Notes: generated from the letters alone by a model not told the origin. Counted from the first letter of the stretch, positions 8,571 to 16,865 are shown. The stretch: DNA of 64,000 nucleotides from Vreelandella nanhaiensis (GCF_003990185.1 NZ_RZHF01000004.1:558001-622000), one strand, 5' to 3'. Numbers and translations: made by a program.

Positions 8571-11417
8571 ATGGAAAAGACCTACCAACCCGAACAGATC
8601 GAAACCCGCTGGTACCAGCGCTGGGAAGCTGATAACCGCTTTGCCCCTTCGGGTAAGGGCGCGCCTTTCTCCATCATGATTCCGCCGCCCAACGTGACAG
8701 GTAGCCTGCACATGGGCCACGCCTTCCAGGACACCATCATGGATACCCTGACGCGCTGGAAGCGCATGCAGGGTAATAACACGCTATGGCAGGTAGGCAC
8801 CGACCATGCGGGGATAGCGACCCAAATGCTGGTTGAGCGCAAGGTAGCCGCGGAAGAGGGTAAAACGCGCCACGATCTCGGCCGCGAAGCGTTCACCGAC
8901 AAGATATGGGAGTGGAAGGAGGAGTCTGGCGGCCATATTACCCGCCAGCTGCGCCGCATGGGCGCCAGCGTCGACTGGTCTCGTGAGCGCTTCACCATGG
9001 ACGACGGCTTCTACAAGGCAGTGCAGGAAGTCTTTGTACGTCTGCATGAAGAGAAGCTGATCTACCGTGGCAAACGCCTGGTTAACTGGGACCCCACCCT
9101 GCACACCGCGATTTCCGATCTGGAAGTGGAAAACAAGGAGCAGCAAGGCAGCTTCTGGCACTTCCGCTATCCGCTGGCCGACGGCGTTAAAACCACCGAT
9201 GGCAAGGATTATGTGGTCGTTGCCACTACTCGCCCCGAAACTCTGTTGGGTGATACCGGCGTTGCCGTTAATCCAGAAGATGCGCGTTACGCCTCACTGG
9301 TCGGCAAATTTATCGAGCTACCCCTGGTGGGTCGGCGTATCCCTGTGGTGGCGGACGAACACGCCGATATGGAGAAAGGCTCGGGCTGTGTGAAAATCAC
9401 CCCCGCTCACGACTTCAACGACTATGAAGTCGGCAAACGCCAGAACCACTTACTGATCAACGTCTTCTCCAAGGACGCCACGATTCTTGAACAGGCCGAG
9501 ATCTTCGATCTCAAAGGCCAGCCGCAGCCGGAAGAAGATGCCAGCCTGCCCGCCAAGTACGCGGGTCTGGACCGTTTTGAAGCGCGTAAGCAGATCGTTG
9601 CTGATATGGACGCGCTCGGCCTGCTGGAGCAGGTGGAAGCTGTTAACAACACCCTGCCTTATGGTGACCGCTCTGGCGATGTGATCGAGCCACTGCTCAC
9701 CGATCAGTGGTTCGTGGCCGTTGAGTCGCTGGCCAAACCGGCCATTAAAGCGGTTGAGGATTGCGAGATCCAGTTCGTACCTAAAAACTACGAGAACATG
9801 TATTTTGCCTGGATGCGCGACCTGCAGGACTGGTGTATCTCCCGCCAGCTGTGGTGGGGACATCGTATTCCCGCCTGGTACGACGCGGAAGGCAACGTTT
9901 ACGTTGCGCGCACAGAAGAAGAGGCACGCGAAAAGCACGGCCTGGGCGCGGATATCGTGCTTACCCAGGACGAAGACGTGCTGGATACCTGGTTCAGTTC
10001 AGGCTTGTGGACCTTTGGCACGCTTGGCTGGCCGGAGAAAACCCCGGAGCTTGAAACCTTCCACCCGACCAGCGTGCTGGTGACCGGTTTCGACATCATC
10101 TTCTTCTGGGTTGCCCGGATGATCATGCTGACACTGAAGTTCACTGGAGAGGTACCCTTCAAGACCGTGTATGTGCATGGGCTTGTGCGCGATGGCCAGG
10201 GCCAGAAGATGTCCAAATCCAAGGGCAACGTGCTGGACCCCATCGACTTGATTGACGGTATTACGCTGGATGCGCTACTTGAAAAGCGCACCGGCAACAT
10301 GATGCAGCCGCAAAAGGCCAAGGCAATTGCCAAGGCTACCCGCGATGAGTTCAAGGACGGTATTGAACCCCACGGCACCGACGCGCTACGCTTTACCTTC
10401 CTCTCCCAGGCCACCACTGGGCGCGATATCAAGTTTGATATGAACCGCCTGGAAGGCTACCGCAACTTCTGCAACAAGCTGTGGAACGCCTCACGCTACG
10501 TATTGATGAATGCCGAAGGTGAGGATTGCGGCACCGATGGCGGCGAAGTGGAGCTTTCACTAGCGGATCGCTGGATTATTTCCGAGCTGCAGAAGGTGGA
10601 GACTCAGGTCACCAGAGCGATGGACGAGTACCGCTTTGACCATGCCTCGCAAGCGCTGTATGAATTCGTGTGGAACGAGTACTGCGACTGGTACCTGGAG
10701 CTTTCCAAGCCGGTGCTGTGGGACGAAAATGCCTCCGCTGAAGCCAAGCGTGGTACCCGCCGCACGCTGGTGCGCGTACTCGAAACCATCCTGCGCCTTG
10801 CCCACCCGATGATGCCCTACATTACCGAGGAGATCTGGCAGCGCGTATCGCCTCTGGCAGGTACGTTTATGGGCGAAGGTGCTTCTCTGATGCTGCAGGC
10901 CTGGCCGGTAGCCGACGAGAGCAAGATCGACGAGCAGGCCACCCGGGATATCGAGTGGCTGAAAGGCGTCATTATCGCCGTGCGCAATATCCGCGCCGAG
11001 ATGAACATTGCCCCCGGCAAGCCGTTGGACGTGCTGCTGACCAAGGGCCAGCCTGAAGACGCCGAGCGTCTGGAGCAAAACCGCCGCTTCCTGGCCAAGC
11101 TTGCCAAGCTTGAAAGTGCCACTTGGCTTGAAAACCCCAAGGACGCGCCGCTTTCAGCTACTCAATTGGTGGGTGATATGGAAGTGATGGTGCCCATGGC
11201 CGACCTGATCAATAAAGATGCCGAGCTTGCCCGCTTAACCAAAGAGATTGAAAAACAGGACAAGCTGATTGGCGGCATCGAGAAAAAGCTGGGTAACGAT
11301 GGCTTCATCGCTAAAGCCCCGGTAGCCGTTGTCGAGAAAGAGCGCGGTAAACTTGCCGAGTTCCAGTCTGCCAAGAAACTGCTGGAAGAACAGCGGGCCA
11401 AGATCGAGGCGCTGTAA
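8571..11417 (+). CDS. valS: Valyl-tRNA synthetase
   Basis: Class I aminoacyl-tRNA synthetase that charges tRNA-Val, with an editing domain that clears mischarged threonine. The 948-residue length fits the family. The ATP-binding HIGH-type motif is in [14 protein letters not shown], the CP1 editing domain occupies about residues 190-400, and [12 protein letters not shown] is the KMSKS loop. The C-terminal 65 residues are the expected coiled-coil tRNA-binding arm. I start at [11 protein letters not shown]; a GTG/ATG a few codons upstream is possible. Confidence 0.98.
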   Translation: MEKTYQPEQIETRWYQRWEADNRFAPSGKGAPFSIMIPPPNVTGSLHMGHAFQDTIMDTLTRWKRMQGNNTLWQVGTDHAGIATQMLVERKVAAEEGKTRHDLGREAFTDKIWEWKEESGGHITRQLRRMGASVDWSRERFTMDDGFYKAVQEVFVRLHEEKLIYRGKRLVNWDPTLHTAISDLEVENKEQQGSFWHFRYPLADGVKTTDGKDYVVVATTRPETLLGDTGVAVNPEDARYASLVGKFIELPLVGRRIPVVADEHADMEKGSGCVKITPAHDFNDYEVGKRQNHLLINVFSKDATILEQAEIFDLKGQPQPEEDASLPAKYAGLDRFEARKQIVADMDALGLLEQVEAVNNTLPYGDRSGDVIEPLLTDQWFVAVESLAKPAIKAVEDCEIQFVPKNYENMYFAWMRDLQDWCISRQLWWGHRIPAWYDAEGNVYVARTEEEAREKHGLGADIVLTQDEDVLDTWFSSGLWTFGTLGWPEKTPELETFHPTSVLVTGFDIIFFWVARMIMLTLKFTGEVPFKTVYVHGLVRDGQGQKMSKSKGNVLDPIDLIDGITLDALLEKRTGNMMQPQKAKAIAKATRDEFKDGIEPHGTDALRFTFLSQATTGRDIKFDMNRLEGYRNFCNKLWNASRYVLMNAEGEDCGTDGGEVELSLADRWIISELQKVETQVTRAMDEYRFDHASQALYEFVWNEYCDWYLELSKPVLWDENASAEAKRGTRRTLVRVLETILRLAHPMMPYITEEIWQRVSPLAGTFMGEGASLMLQAWPVADESKIDEQATRDIEWLKGVIIAVRNIRAEMNIAPGKPLDVLLTKGQPEDAERLEQNRRFLAKLAKLESATWLENPKDAPLSATQLVGDMEVMVPMADLINKDAELARLTKEIEKQDKLIGGIEKKLGNDGFIAKAPVAVVEKERGKLAEFQSAKKLLEEQRAKIEAL

Positions 11418-11445
11418 AACTCGCCCTGGCTCATAGGCTCTAACG

Positions 11446-11476
11446 CGCCCGGCTCCTTGCGGAGCCGGGCGTTTTT
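11446..11476 (+). terminator. Rho-independent terminator of valS
   Basis: A perfect 11-bp stem CGCCCGGCTCC / GGAGCCGGGCG with the loop TTGC is followed directly by five T residues, 29 bp after the valS stop. Confidence 0.93.
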
Positions 11477-11558
11477 ATGACCACTACAACTGTTTTGGTT
11501 ACCTTACTAATGGCGGCAGCGAGTTAGGAAACATCGTCAGGTAGTGCTCCCCTGGATG

Positions 11559-11717
11559 CTATACAACGCGCACATTACCCGTTTGATCGAGCGTATGGCC
11601 GCCTTCTTCGACAGCGCCTTTCATAGATTGCAGAACCACCATTAAATATCGCTTATGAGTAGAGCATAAAAGCCCCACATGCCCGCTTATGCAGGCATGT
11701 AGGGCTTTGAGAGCCAT
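11559..11717 (-). pseudogene. Small ORF or C-terminal gene remnant after the HslJ-like gene
   Basis: An open frame of 52 codons begins 15 bp downstream of the HslJ-like stop and ends at TAG. Its C-terminal half (AVEEGGHTLDQTGNVRVV) reads like real protein with ordinary codon choice. Its N-terminal part overlaps the terminator hairpin of the preceding gene. I do not recognise the family. It may be the tail of a decayed gene, a genuine small protein, or chance. The remainder of the roughly 310 bp between the valS stop and the HslJ-like gene shows only the two terminators. Confidence 0.25.
11668..11707 (-). terminator. Rho-independent terminator of the HslJ-like gene
   Basis: A long stem pairs AAAGCCCTACATGCC with GGCATGTGGGGCTTT (one mismatch) around a short loop, followed on the minus strand by a T-run. 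It lies about 25 bp after the stop. Confidence 0.8.
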
Positions 11718-11731
11718 TAACCTGCCTAGCG

Positions 11732-12199
11732 TTAGTGCGCTTTGCGCCAGCCACCAAGGACGCGGCTATCCGGACCGAAGAACACCAGCCGGTCATGATC
11801 AATTAAATAGCGGTAAGCGGTATCCAGCATATCCGTTACTCGCTTGGCATCGGCCATTTGCGGACAGGCCATGCGCGTGGTGGCAAGTTCCTTAACGTCG
11901 ATGCGCTGGCTTTCCCCCAGGTTTACTTGGCCTGTAAAACGGTTACAGCCATCAGAGCCAGTCATTTTTCCATCCTTCGAGATCGTGAAAAATGGCGTTT
12001 CCGCAAACGATAGCCGCTCATCGGTACCTACCAGCAGCAAATTCCAGCGCTGACCCACCACCGGGCCTGATAAGCCTGTGCTCTGCGATGCATCGTTTAA
12101 CTGTGGCCCGGGCGCGCTGCTACACGCATTGAGCAACAGAGTGGCTAGTGCCAGTACAGGCAGCAGACCAGTGCGTGGACGTAGTCTCTTCATGAACAT
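11732..12199 (-). CDS. META-domain lipoprotein, HslJ-like
   Basis: A predicted outer-membrane or periplasmic lipoprotein of 155 residues. A lipoprotein signal peptide ends LLLNAC, making Cys26 the lipidated residue. The rest is one META domain with the hallmark GSDGCNRFTGQV and a second Cys-containing segment RMACPQM, as in E. coli HslJ. HslJ is heat-inducible and linked to novobiocin resistance; the role here is unknown. Start choice: three in-frame ATGs cluster together, and the one reading MFMKRLR has AGG in good spacing. It follows gloA on the same strand after 16 bp. Confidence 0.85.
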   Translation of the reverse strand: MFMKRLRPRTGLLPVLALATLLLNACSSAPGPQLNDASQSTGLSGPVVGQRWNLLLVGTDERLSFAETPFFTISKDGKMTGSDGCNRFTGQVNLGESQRIDVKELATTRMACPQMADAKRVTDMLDTAYRYLIDHDRLVFFGPDSRVLGGWRKAH

Positions 12200-12215
12200 A
12201 TCCATCACCTTTCGC

Positions 12216-12656
12216 TTACCAGCTGCCGCTGTTTTCCATGGAAGCCCATGGCTCCTGAGGAGGCAGCGCATCTCCTTTCTGCAAAAGCTCGATGGAAATA
12301 CCATCAGGCGATTTAACAAACGCCATATGACCATCGCGAGGCGGCCGATTGATGGTCACACCGTTGTCCTGAAACTTCTGGCATAGGGCGTAGATATCGT
12401 CAACACGGTAGGCCAGATGGCCGAAGTTGCGCCCGCCAGTGTACTCTTCAGGGTCCCAGTTGTAGGTCAGCTCAAGCTCAGGTGCGCTTAACTGGGCTGA
12501 ACGCTCTTCATCATTCGGTGCGGCGAGAAAGATCAGCGTAAACCGGCCCTTTTCGCTCTCCTTGCGACGTACCTCTTTAAGCCCCAACAAGTCGCAGTAA
12601 AAGTGTAATGAGGCATCTATATCCTTAACGCGCACCATCGTATGTAAATATTGCAT
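12216..12656 (-). CDS. gloA: Lactoylglutathione lyase (glyoxalase I)
   Basis: Converts the hemithioacetal of methylglyoxal and glutathione to S-lactoylglutathione, which detoxifies methylglyoxal in the cytoplasm. The 146-residue protein starts [14 protein letters not shown]. Candidate metal ligands are His5, Glu62 (LELTYNW), His80 (NFGHLAYRV) and Glu123 (GISIELLQ), matching the Ni-dependent proteobacterial class with a 6-residue insertion before the second ligand. AGGAG precedes the ATG. It is co-directional with the HslJ-like gene. Confidence 0.95.
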   Translation of the reverse strand: MQYLHTMVRVKDIDASLHFYCDLLGLKEVRRKESEKGRFTLIFLAAPNDEERSAQLSAPELELTYNWDPEEYTGGRNFGHLAYRVDDIYALCQKFQDNGVTINRPPRDGHMAFVKSPDGISIELLQKGDALPPQEPWASMENSGSW

Positions 12657-12826
12657 GCAGCTACTCCTTTAGTGATGATGGTTCTAGTGTACGCTTGCCT
12701 CATAATATCGCGCAGAATAGAAAATTGCCTAATGCTTGACGACTATGTGACATACAAGAATAAAGCCAGTAACTTTGTATAGTAAATACCAAGAGATTAT
12801 CTTAGCGCGCACCCGAGGAGGAACCA

Positions 12827-13897
12827 GTGGATTCGATCACACAGGCTGCATTAGGCGCCGCTGTGGGTGGAGCGGTATTAGGCCGCCGCCTGGGCCGCAA
12901 AGCTGTGCTGATTGGCGCACTGCTTGGCACCCTGCCCGATCTTGACGTAGTGCTTGATTATGGCGATGCAATTACCAATGTGACCGAACACCGAGGCTTT
13001 TCCCACTCCTTATTTGTCCTCACGGGCCTTGCGACGCTGTTAGCCTTATTGTGCAAGCGTTTTGCTCCCGCCAGGGATATTACCCTGCTCCGCTGGTGGT
13101 GCTTTTTTGCGCTATGTTTGGTGACTCACCCGCTGCTTGATGCGCTTACGACCTACGGCACTCAGCTTTTCTGGCCATTGAACACGCTGCCCGCTGCGTG
13201 GCCGATCATTTTTATCATCGACCCCGTTTATACCCTGGCGCTTTTGATTGGCCTGGGAGCGGGCCTGACCTCTCAGCGGGTGTACAAATACTGCGTATGG
13301 GGATTGACGGCTTCGAGCCTTTATCTGGCCCTGGCGGCAGGTGCCAAATGGAACGTGGAACAACGCCTGGCACCCGCGCTTGTAGAGCAGGGGCTTACAC
13401 AAATGCCGCTTCTCATTCAGCCAACACCCTTCAATATTTTGCTCTGGCGGGCCACGGTAGTGGGTGAAGACCGCTACTACGAGAGTTTGATCAGTGTTTT
13501 TGATTCACCCCGCCTGCCTCAGCTAGAAGCGCTGTGGCGTAATTCAGGTCTTGAACAGGACGCATTGTCAGGCCCCTTGGGCCAGCGCTTGACGTGGTTT
13601 ACCGGCCCCTTCCTGCGCTACGACATGCGCTTAATTAACGAAAGGCAAACGTTGGTAGCAACCGATATTCGCCTGGGTTTTCCAGGCTTTCATCCGTTCA
13701 GTTTTACGCTTGCCACGCGGGAAGATAACCGCTGGGTTCCAGTGGCCAGAAGCGAAGCGGTGGAAGCACCTCAGGAAATAAGCCTTGCCACCCTTTCAAG
13801 GCTTGCTGAGCGTGCGATGGGCGACGTAACGGCCTTATGTGCTAGTGATTTTGTAGCATCGCATTGGCGAGTCGAGCGGTTTGTATACCGCTGCTAG
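12827..13897 (+). CDS. YdjM-type inner-membrane protein (DUF457, predicted metal-dependent hydrolase)
   Basis: A 356-residue protein starting at GTG with a strong GAGGAGGA site. The N-terminal half carries the family pattern: MDSITQAALGAAVG, then TLPDLDV, then HRGFSHSLF, then THPLLDALTTYGT. The Asp and His residues lie at membrane helix ends and are thought to bind metal in the LexA-regulated YdjM family. At least four hydrophobic helices lie before residue 190. The C-terminal 160 residues are soluble and of unknown role. No LexA box was evident upstream. The substrate is unknown. Confidence 0.85.
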   Translation: MDSITQAALGAAVGGAVLGRRLGRKAVLIGALLGTLPDLDVVLDYGDAITNVTEHRGFSHSLFVLTGLATLLALLCKRFAPARDITLLRWWCFFALCLVTHPLLDALTTYGTQLFWPLNTLPAAWPIIFIIDPVYTLALLIGLGAGLTSQRVYKYCVWGLTASSLYLALAAGAKWNVEQRLAPALVEQGLTQMPLLIQPTPFNILLWRATVVGEDRYYESLISVFDSPRLPQLEALWRNSGLEQDALSGPLGQRLTWFTGPFLRYDMRLINERQTLVATDIRLGFPGFHPFSFTLATREDNRWVPVARSEAVEAPQEISLATLSRLAERAMGDVTALCASDFVASHWRVERFVYRC

Positions 13898-13905
13898 CCG
13901 CTGCA

Positions 13906-14634
13906 TCAGGGGGCGATCCCTTGTCCACAGCCGCTATACTGTTCGTCTTCGTAGGTGAGCGTTACCCGGGCAGGAAAAGGCTGACCGCTCATGTTGTCAA
14001 AACAGGCCGCCGCTTCAATGCGCAGGCGAAAGAAAGGTTCCACGCGAGCATTTTCAAGCACTACCCGGCCCGCTGCGTTGTCCATCACGCTGACCATATA
14101 GGGTAGCTCAATACGCTCTTCCCCATAGTTGAGCTGCAGGGTAAGCGTCGGTGCATCGTGAGCTAACGCCACGTTCCAGCCGGGTTCATTGCCCTGCGCC
14201 CAGAACATAACGCCTGACTTCTCTGCACGGGTAATAGCAGCTCGTTCTTCACTCAGCGTGCACTTCAACTGGCCGCGTGGCGTTTCTACGCGGGCCTCAT
14301 CGCCGCGGTTCCAGAAGCTGATGTCGCCGTCCTGATAGTGTGCGCCGCTGGCCACCACCGCTTGGGGCAGGCGCCAGGCGCCATGCAGTGACCACAGCCG
14401 CAAGTCTTGCACGTTGGTGGCACTTACTAAGTGTTGATTGGCCGGTGTGCAGTGCCAGCCCTGAAAACGCTCGGCCGTGCCCGCAAACAGCGCTGACGGC
14501 AACAGCGGCGCACTGCTGTTCACTGTGGTTTGGGTGGGTGCCGTCTCTGGCGTTTGCGTGGCGGCGCAGCCCGCCAGCGCCATTGCCAAAATACCTGCCC
14601 CGATCAAGGGGATGGGCTTTGTAAACCGTGTCAT
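13906..14634 (-). CDS. Lipoprotein with MliC-like and COG3650-like domains
   Basis: A 242-residue predicted lipoprotein with a signal peptide ending ALAGC (Cys23 lipidated), followed by a Thr/Pro-rich linker. Residues about 58-125 resemble the MliC lysozyme-inhibitor fold: WHCTPANQH near its start, ASGAHYQDGDISFW, then LKC closing a disulphide. Residues about 130-242 resemble COG3650 (WAQGNEPGWNV ... CFDNMSGQPFPARVTL). A role in resisting C-type lysozyme or in envelope integrity is inference. Start: AGGGAAG precedes MTRFTKP; an upstream ATG 8 codons earlier lacks a site. It is convergent with the YdjM-type gene, 8 bp apart. Confidence 0.8.
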   Translation of the reverse strand: MTRFTKPIPLIGAGILAMALAGCAATQTPETAPTQTTVNSSAPLLPSALFAGTAERFQGWHCTPANQHLVSATNVQDLRLWSLHGAWRLPQAVVASGAHYQDGDISFWNRGDEARVETPRGQLKCTLSEERAAITRAEKSGVMFWAQGNEPGWNVALAHDAPTLTLQLNYGEERIELPYMVSVMDNAAGRVVLENARVEPFFRLRIEAAACFDNMSGQPFPARVTLTYEDEQYSGCGQGIAP

Positions 14635-14691
14635 CAATTTCTTCCCTGCATTTCTCATTTGTTTTATAGCGACTGAACGGTGCTTAAAGCT

Positions 14692-15204
14692 TCAGCTTCG
14701 CTTGAAAGCGTGCAGATCCTGCGAATCGAAGGTATCGACCTGAGCCGGCAGCCCTAGCGCTTCGCGCTTCTCGGCAAGGTGCGTTGTCTCGGCAAGCCAA
14801 GCGGCATCGTTAGGCGGCGTGCGGCCATTAAGCTCGGCAAGCTGCGTCACCCCTGCATGGTAGAACGTGACGATATCAAGCGCGGCCCGGTTATTCTCCT
14901 CGACCGCTCGGCGTAGCGTGGGCAAAAAACCGCTGATCTGCGATAAGTACTGCCTTAGTTGCCATACGTAGCGCATTTCCGCCATCCACGGGCGCTCGCG
15001 TAGAACGGCAAACAGAGCACTGGTGGCCAGAAGCCCAAGAAATATTCCGAGTGCATATAGCCACGGGCTGCTGCCAAAGGTCGATGTCAGCAGCATGGAA
15101 AACAGCATACCGAAAATAATTAGCTGCCCCGTCATTGCAAAGCTGATCATGCGCGCCTTGCGGCGATAGCTATGTGAATCATGCTGCTCGAGGGTAAAAA
15201 CCAT
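14692..15204 (-). CDS. DUF3087-family membrane protein
   Basis: A 170-residue protein with two adjacent membrane helices (about residues 27-47 and 53-72) and a charged, mostly helical cytoplasmic C-terminal region ending DLHAFKRS. It resembles the gammaproteobacterial DUF3087 family, which has no assigned function. GAGG 7 nt before MVFTLEQHD sets the start; an ATG five codons upstream is less well placed. It stands alone between the lipoprotein gene and the DAHP synthase gene. Confidence 0.75.
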   Translation of the reverse strand: MVFTLEQHDSHSYRRKARMISFAMTGQLIIFGMLFSMLLTSTFGSSPWLYALGIFLGLLATSALFAVLRERPWMAEMRYVWQLRQYLSQISGFLPTLRRAVEENNRAALDIVTFYHAGVTQLAELNGRTPPNDAAWLAETTHLAEKREALGLPAQVDTFDSQDLHAFKRS

Positions 15205-15279
15205 GGCCAACCTCGTCATCTAATTGAACGCTCTATGATACGGGGCTGGCCAAAGCAAACAAGCCTGAGTCGCTAAACG

Positions 15280-16353
15280 TTAGCTTAACCGCTCTGCGGC
15301 TGTTTTTAGCAACCGCTCAGTTGCCTCCCAGCTAACACAGGCATCGGTCACCGAAACGCCATAACGCAGGGTGTTCGGCGTCAAGGGCTGCTTACCTTCA
15401 AATAAGTGGCTTTCCAGCATCAGGGCCACCAGGTTGGCATTTCCAGACTGGCGCTGGGCCACTACATCCAGCATTACTTCACTCTGTCGGCGATGGTCTT
15501 TACACGCATTAGCGTGGCTGCAATCAACCATCAGCCGAGGATTCTGGCCTGCCTGATCAAGCGCCTTAATGGTAGCCTGAACGTGGGATGCCTGATAGTT
15601 AGGCTCGCCATGCCCACCACGTAGCACCACGTGGGTATACGGGTTGCCGGCGGTTTGCTGCATGACCGGGCGCCCATTGCCATCCTGGGCAAAACGCTGA
15701 TGCCCGTGAGCAGCCGCCTGCATGGCATCAATGGCGATTCGTACATCCCCACTGGTAGCATTTTTAAACCCGACCGCCGCTGCCAAATCACTTGCCAGCT
15801 CGCGATGCAGTTGGGATTCCGTGGTGCGCGCACCAATCGCAACCCAGCTTAAAAGATCATCCAGGTAAGGGGCGAGCATGGGTTGAAGCAGCTCGGTGGC
15901 AACCGGCAGACCCCGGGCGGCAACGGCGTGCATCAATTCCCGCGAAAGCGTGATGCCTTTTGCCATATCGCCGCTGCCGTTTAAATCCGGGTCGTAGGCA
16001 AGGCCCTTCCAGCCGACCGTGGTACGAGGCTTTTCCACATAGACCCGCATGACCGGCAGTAACCGCTCGCTTACCTGCTCGCTAAGCACTGCCAGGCGGT
16101 CCGCGTATTCAAGCGCGGAATCTGGGTCATGTATGGAGCAAGGGCCAACCACGATCAGCATACGATCATCATGACCACTTAAAATATTGTGGACCGCTTG
16201 GCGCTGTTGGGTTATTTGCTGGTTTAATCGGGCATCTACCGCCACGCTGTGACGTAGCTGTGCCGGGGTGGGAAGCGGTGTGGTTACGCTGGCCGTGCTG
16301 GCAAGAGATATAGCGTTACGTGCTTGATTCAGGGCATTTGCAGGGGCATTCAT
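15280..16353 (-). CDS. aroF: 3-deoxy-7-phosphoheptulonate (DAHP) synthase
   Basis: Class I (AroF/G/H type) enzyme that condenses phosphoenolpyruvate and erythrose 4-phosphate, the first step of the shikimate pathway to Phe, Tyr and Trp. The 357-residue length fits. Family motifs include VVGPCSIHDP, RVYVEKPRTTVGWKG, GARTTESQLHR and VDCSHANACKDH. GGAG precedes the chosen ATG. The assignment to the tyrosine-sensitive isozyme is inferred from the Tyr-rich leader, so AroF rather than AroG/H is not certain. The start overlaps the stop of the upstream leader ORF as ATGA, and a terminator lies further upstream, so attenuation-type control is likely. Confidence 0.93.
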   Translation of the reverse strand: MNAPANALNQARNAISLASTASVTTPLPTPAQLRHSVAVDARLNQQITQQRQAVHNILSGHDDRMLIVVGPCSIHDPDSALEYADRLAVLSEQVSERLLPVMRVYVEKPRTTVGWKGLAYDPDLNGSGDMAKGITLSRELMHAVAARGLPVATELLQPMLAPYLDDLLSWVAIGARTTESQLHRELASDLAAAVGFKNATSGDVRIAIDAMQAAAHGHQRFAQDGNGRPVMQQTAGNPYTHVVLRGGHGEPNYQASHVQATIKALDQAGQNPRLMVDCSHANACKDHRRQSEVMLDVVAQRQSGNANLVALMLESHLFEGKQPLTPNTLRYGVSVTDACVSWEATERLLKTAAERLS

Positions 16354-16511
16354 AAATTTTTCTCCGGTCTCACATGACATCGTTGGCTGGCGTTGCCACC
16401 CAGGTTGGCGCGGTCGGAGGTGGCAGCTAGCACCGACCGCGCGCCGCTAAATCGCCAGCCATAGCCCACATAGCCGGTTGCAGTAGCGTATGCATAAGCG
16501 CGATAAGTCAT
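16350..16511 (-). CDS. Tyr-rich leader ORF overlapping the DAHP synthase start
   Basis: A 53-codon ORF with an excellent site (AAAGGAG, 8 nt spacing). Its first 19 codons encode five Tyr and one Trp within YRAYAYATATGYVGYGW. Its TGA overlaps the aroF ATG as ATGA, so aroF translation is probably coupled to it. The coding region contains a 10-bp GC-rich hairpin between the Tyr cluster and the stop. This looks like a tyrosine-sensing leader peptide: ribosome stalling at Tyr codons would change the downstream fold and access to the aroF start. The ORF is seen directly; its function is inference. I do not know a described homologue. Confidence 0.65.
   Translation of the reverse strand: MTYRAYAYATATGYVGYGWRFSGARSVLAATSDRANLGGNASQRCHVRPEKNL
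16408..16442 (-). promoter_or_regulatory. GC-rich hairpin inside the Tyr-rich leader ORF
   Basis: A perfect 10-bp stem GCGCGGTCGG / CCGACCGCGC with a 15-nt loop is located after the Tyr/Trp codons and about 55 nt before the aroF start. There is no T-run, so it is not a terminator. It could modulate ribosome passage or coupling. Confidence 0.5.
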
Positions 16512-16565
16512 GGTGTAGCTCCTTTTGATGACGTTTCCAGTACGTTGGTAAGAGACGCTAAACGC

Positions 16566-16598
16566 AAAAAGCCCCGGTTGGGTTACCAACCGGGGCTT
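16566..16598 (-). terminator. Rho-independent terminator (probable attenuator) in the aroF leader
   Basis: A perfect stem AAGCCCCGGTTG / CAACCGGGGCTT with a short loop is followed on the minus strand by TTTTT. It lies 45 nt after the stop of the first aromatic-rich leader ORF and upstream of the second ORF and aroF. No other gene on this strand needs terminating here, so it fits a transcription attenuator. Confidence 0.85.
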
Positions 16599-16622
16599 AG
16601 ATATTCGGCAGGCAACCCAGTA

Positions 16623-16667
16623 GGTGTGCCTGCTAGCGCGACGTTAGCCGTCGGCCATGGGCACACC
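16623..16667 (-). promoter_or_regulatory. Pairing arms overlapping the end of leader ORF 1
   Basis: GGTGTGCC (minus strand, in the Ser-Gly-Val-Pro codons just after the aromatic run) is exactly complementary to GGCACACC after the stop codon. Further downstream, TGGGTT can pair with AACCCA in the terminator loop and 3' arm. This is the layout expected of 1:2 and antiterminator pairings, though the second helix is short. Seen by eye only. Confidence 0.4.
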
Positions 16668-16769
16668 GCTGCTAAACCAATATCCAAAATAGGCCACTAC
16701 GCTCATGCACACGCCAGCCGCCGCGATGGGCAGGCTATTAGTAGTGTGCAAAAACGACGATGCGTGCAT
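16644..16769 (-). CDS. Aromatic-rich leader ORF 1 upstream of aroF
   Basis: A 41-codon ORF with a good AGGAAG site. It contains the run VVAYFGYWFSSG (Tyr-Phe-Gly-Tyr-Trp-Phe) nine codons before its stop, then a perfect terminator 45 nt later. That spacing is typical of amino-acid attenuators. The middle is hydrophobic enough to be a single membrane helix, so a small membrane protein is the alternative. Its Y-x-G-Y...W...F-S-x-G pattern closely resembles leader ORF 2, also at DNA level, suggesting duplication. Function is inference. Confidence 0.6.
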   Translation of the reverse strand: MHASSFLHTTNSLPIAAAGVCMSVVAYFGYWFSSGVPMADG

Positions 16770-16844
16770 ATTCTTCCTGATGATTGGCAAGCCAGGAGGC
16801 TTTGCGAAACGGATTTCATAAAAACGCTGATTTTTTAAATAGAT

Positions 16845-16865
16845 TGTCAAAAAGCCGCGTTTTGA
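16845..16865 (-). promoter_or_regulatory. Candidate -35 box and palindrome upstream of the aroF leader
   Basis: On the minus strand, TTGACA sits in AT-rich DNA and overlaps the inverted repeat TCAAAA - 7 nt - TTTTGA, a possible operator. No convincing -10 hexamer was found at ideal spacing, so the exact promoter is unresolved. Confidence 0.35.

Noticed and set aside
12657-12826. LexA box before the YdjM-type gene, as in E. coli ydjM
   Set aside because: No CTGT-N8-ACAG palindrome was found between gloA and the GTG start.
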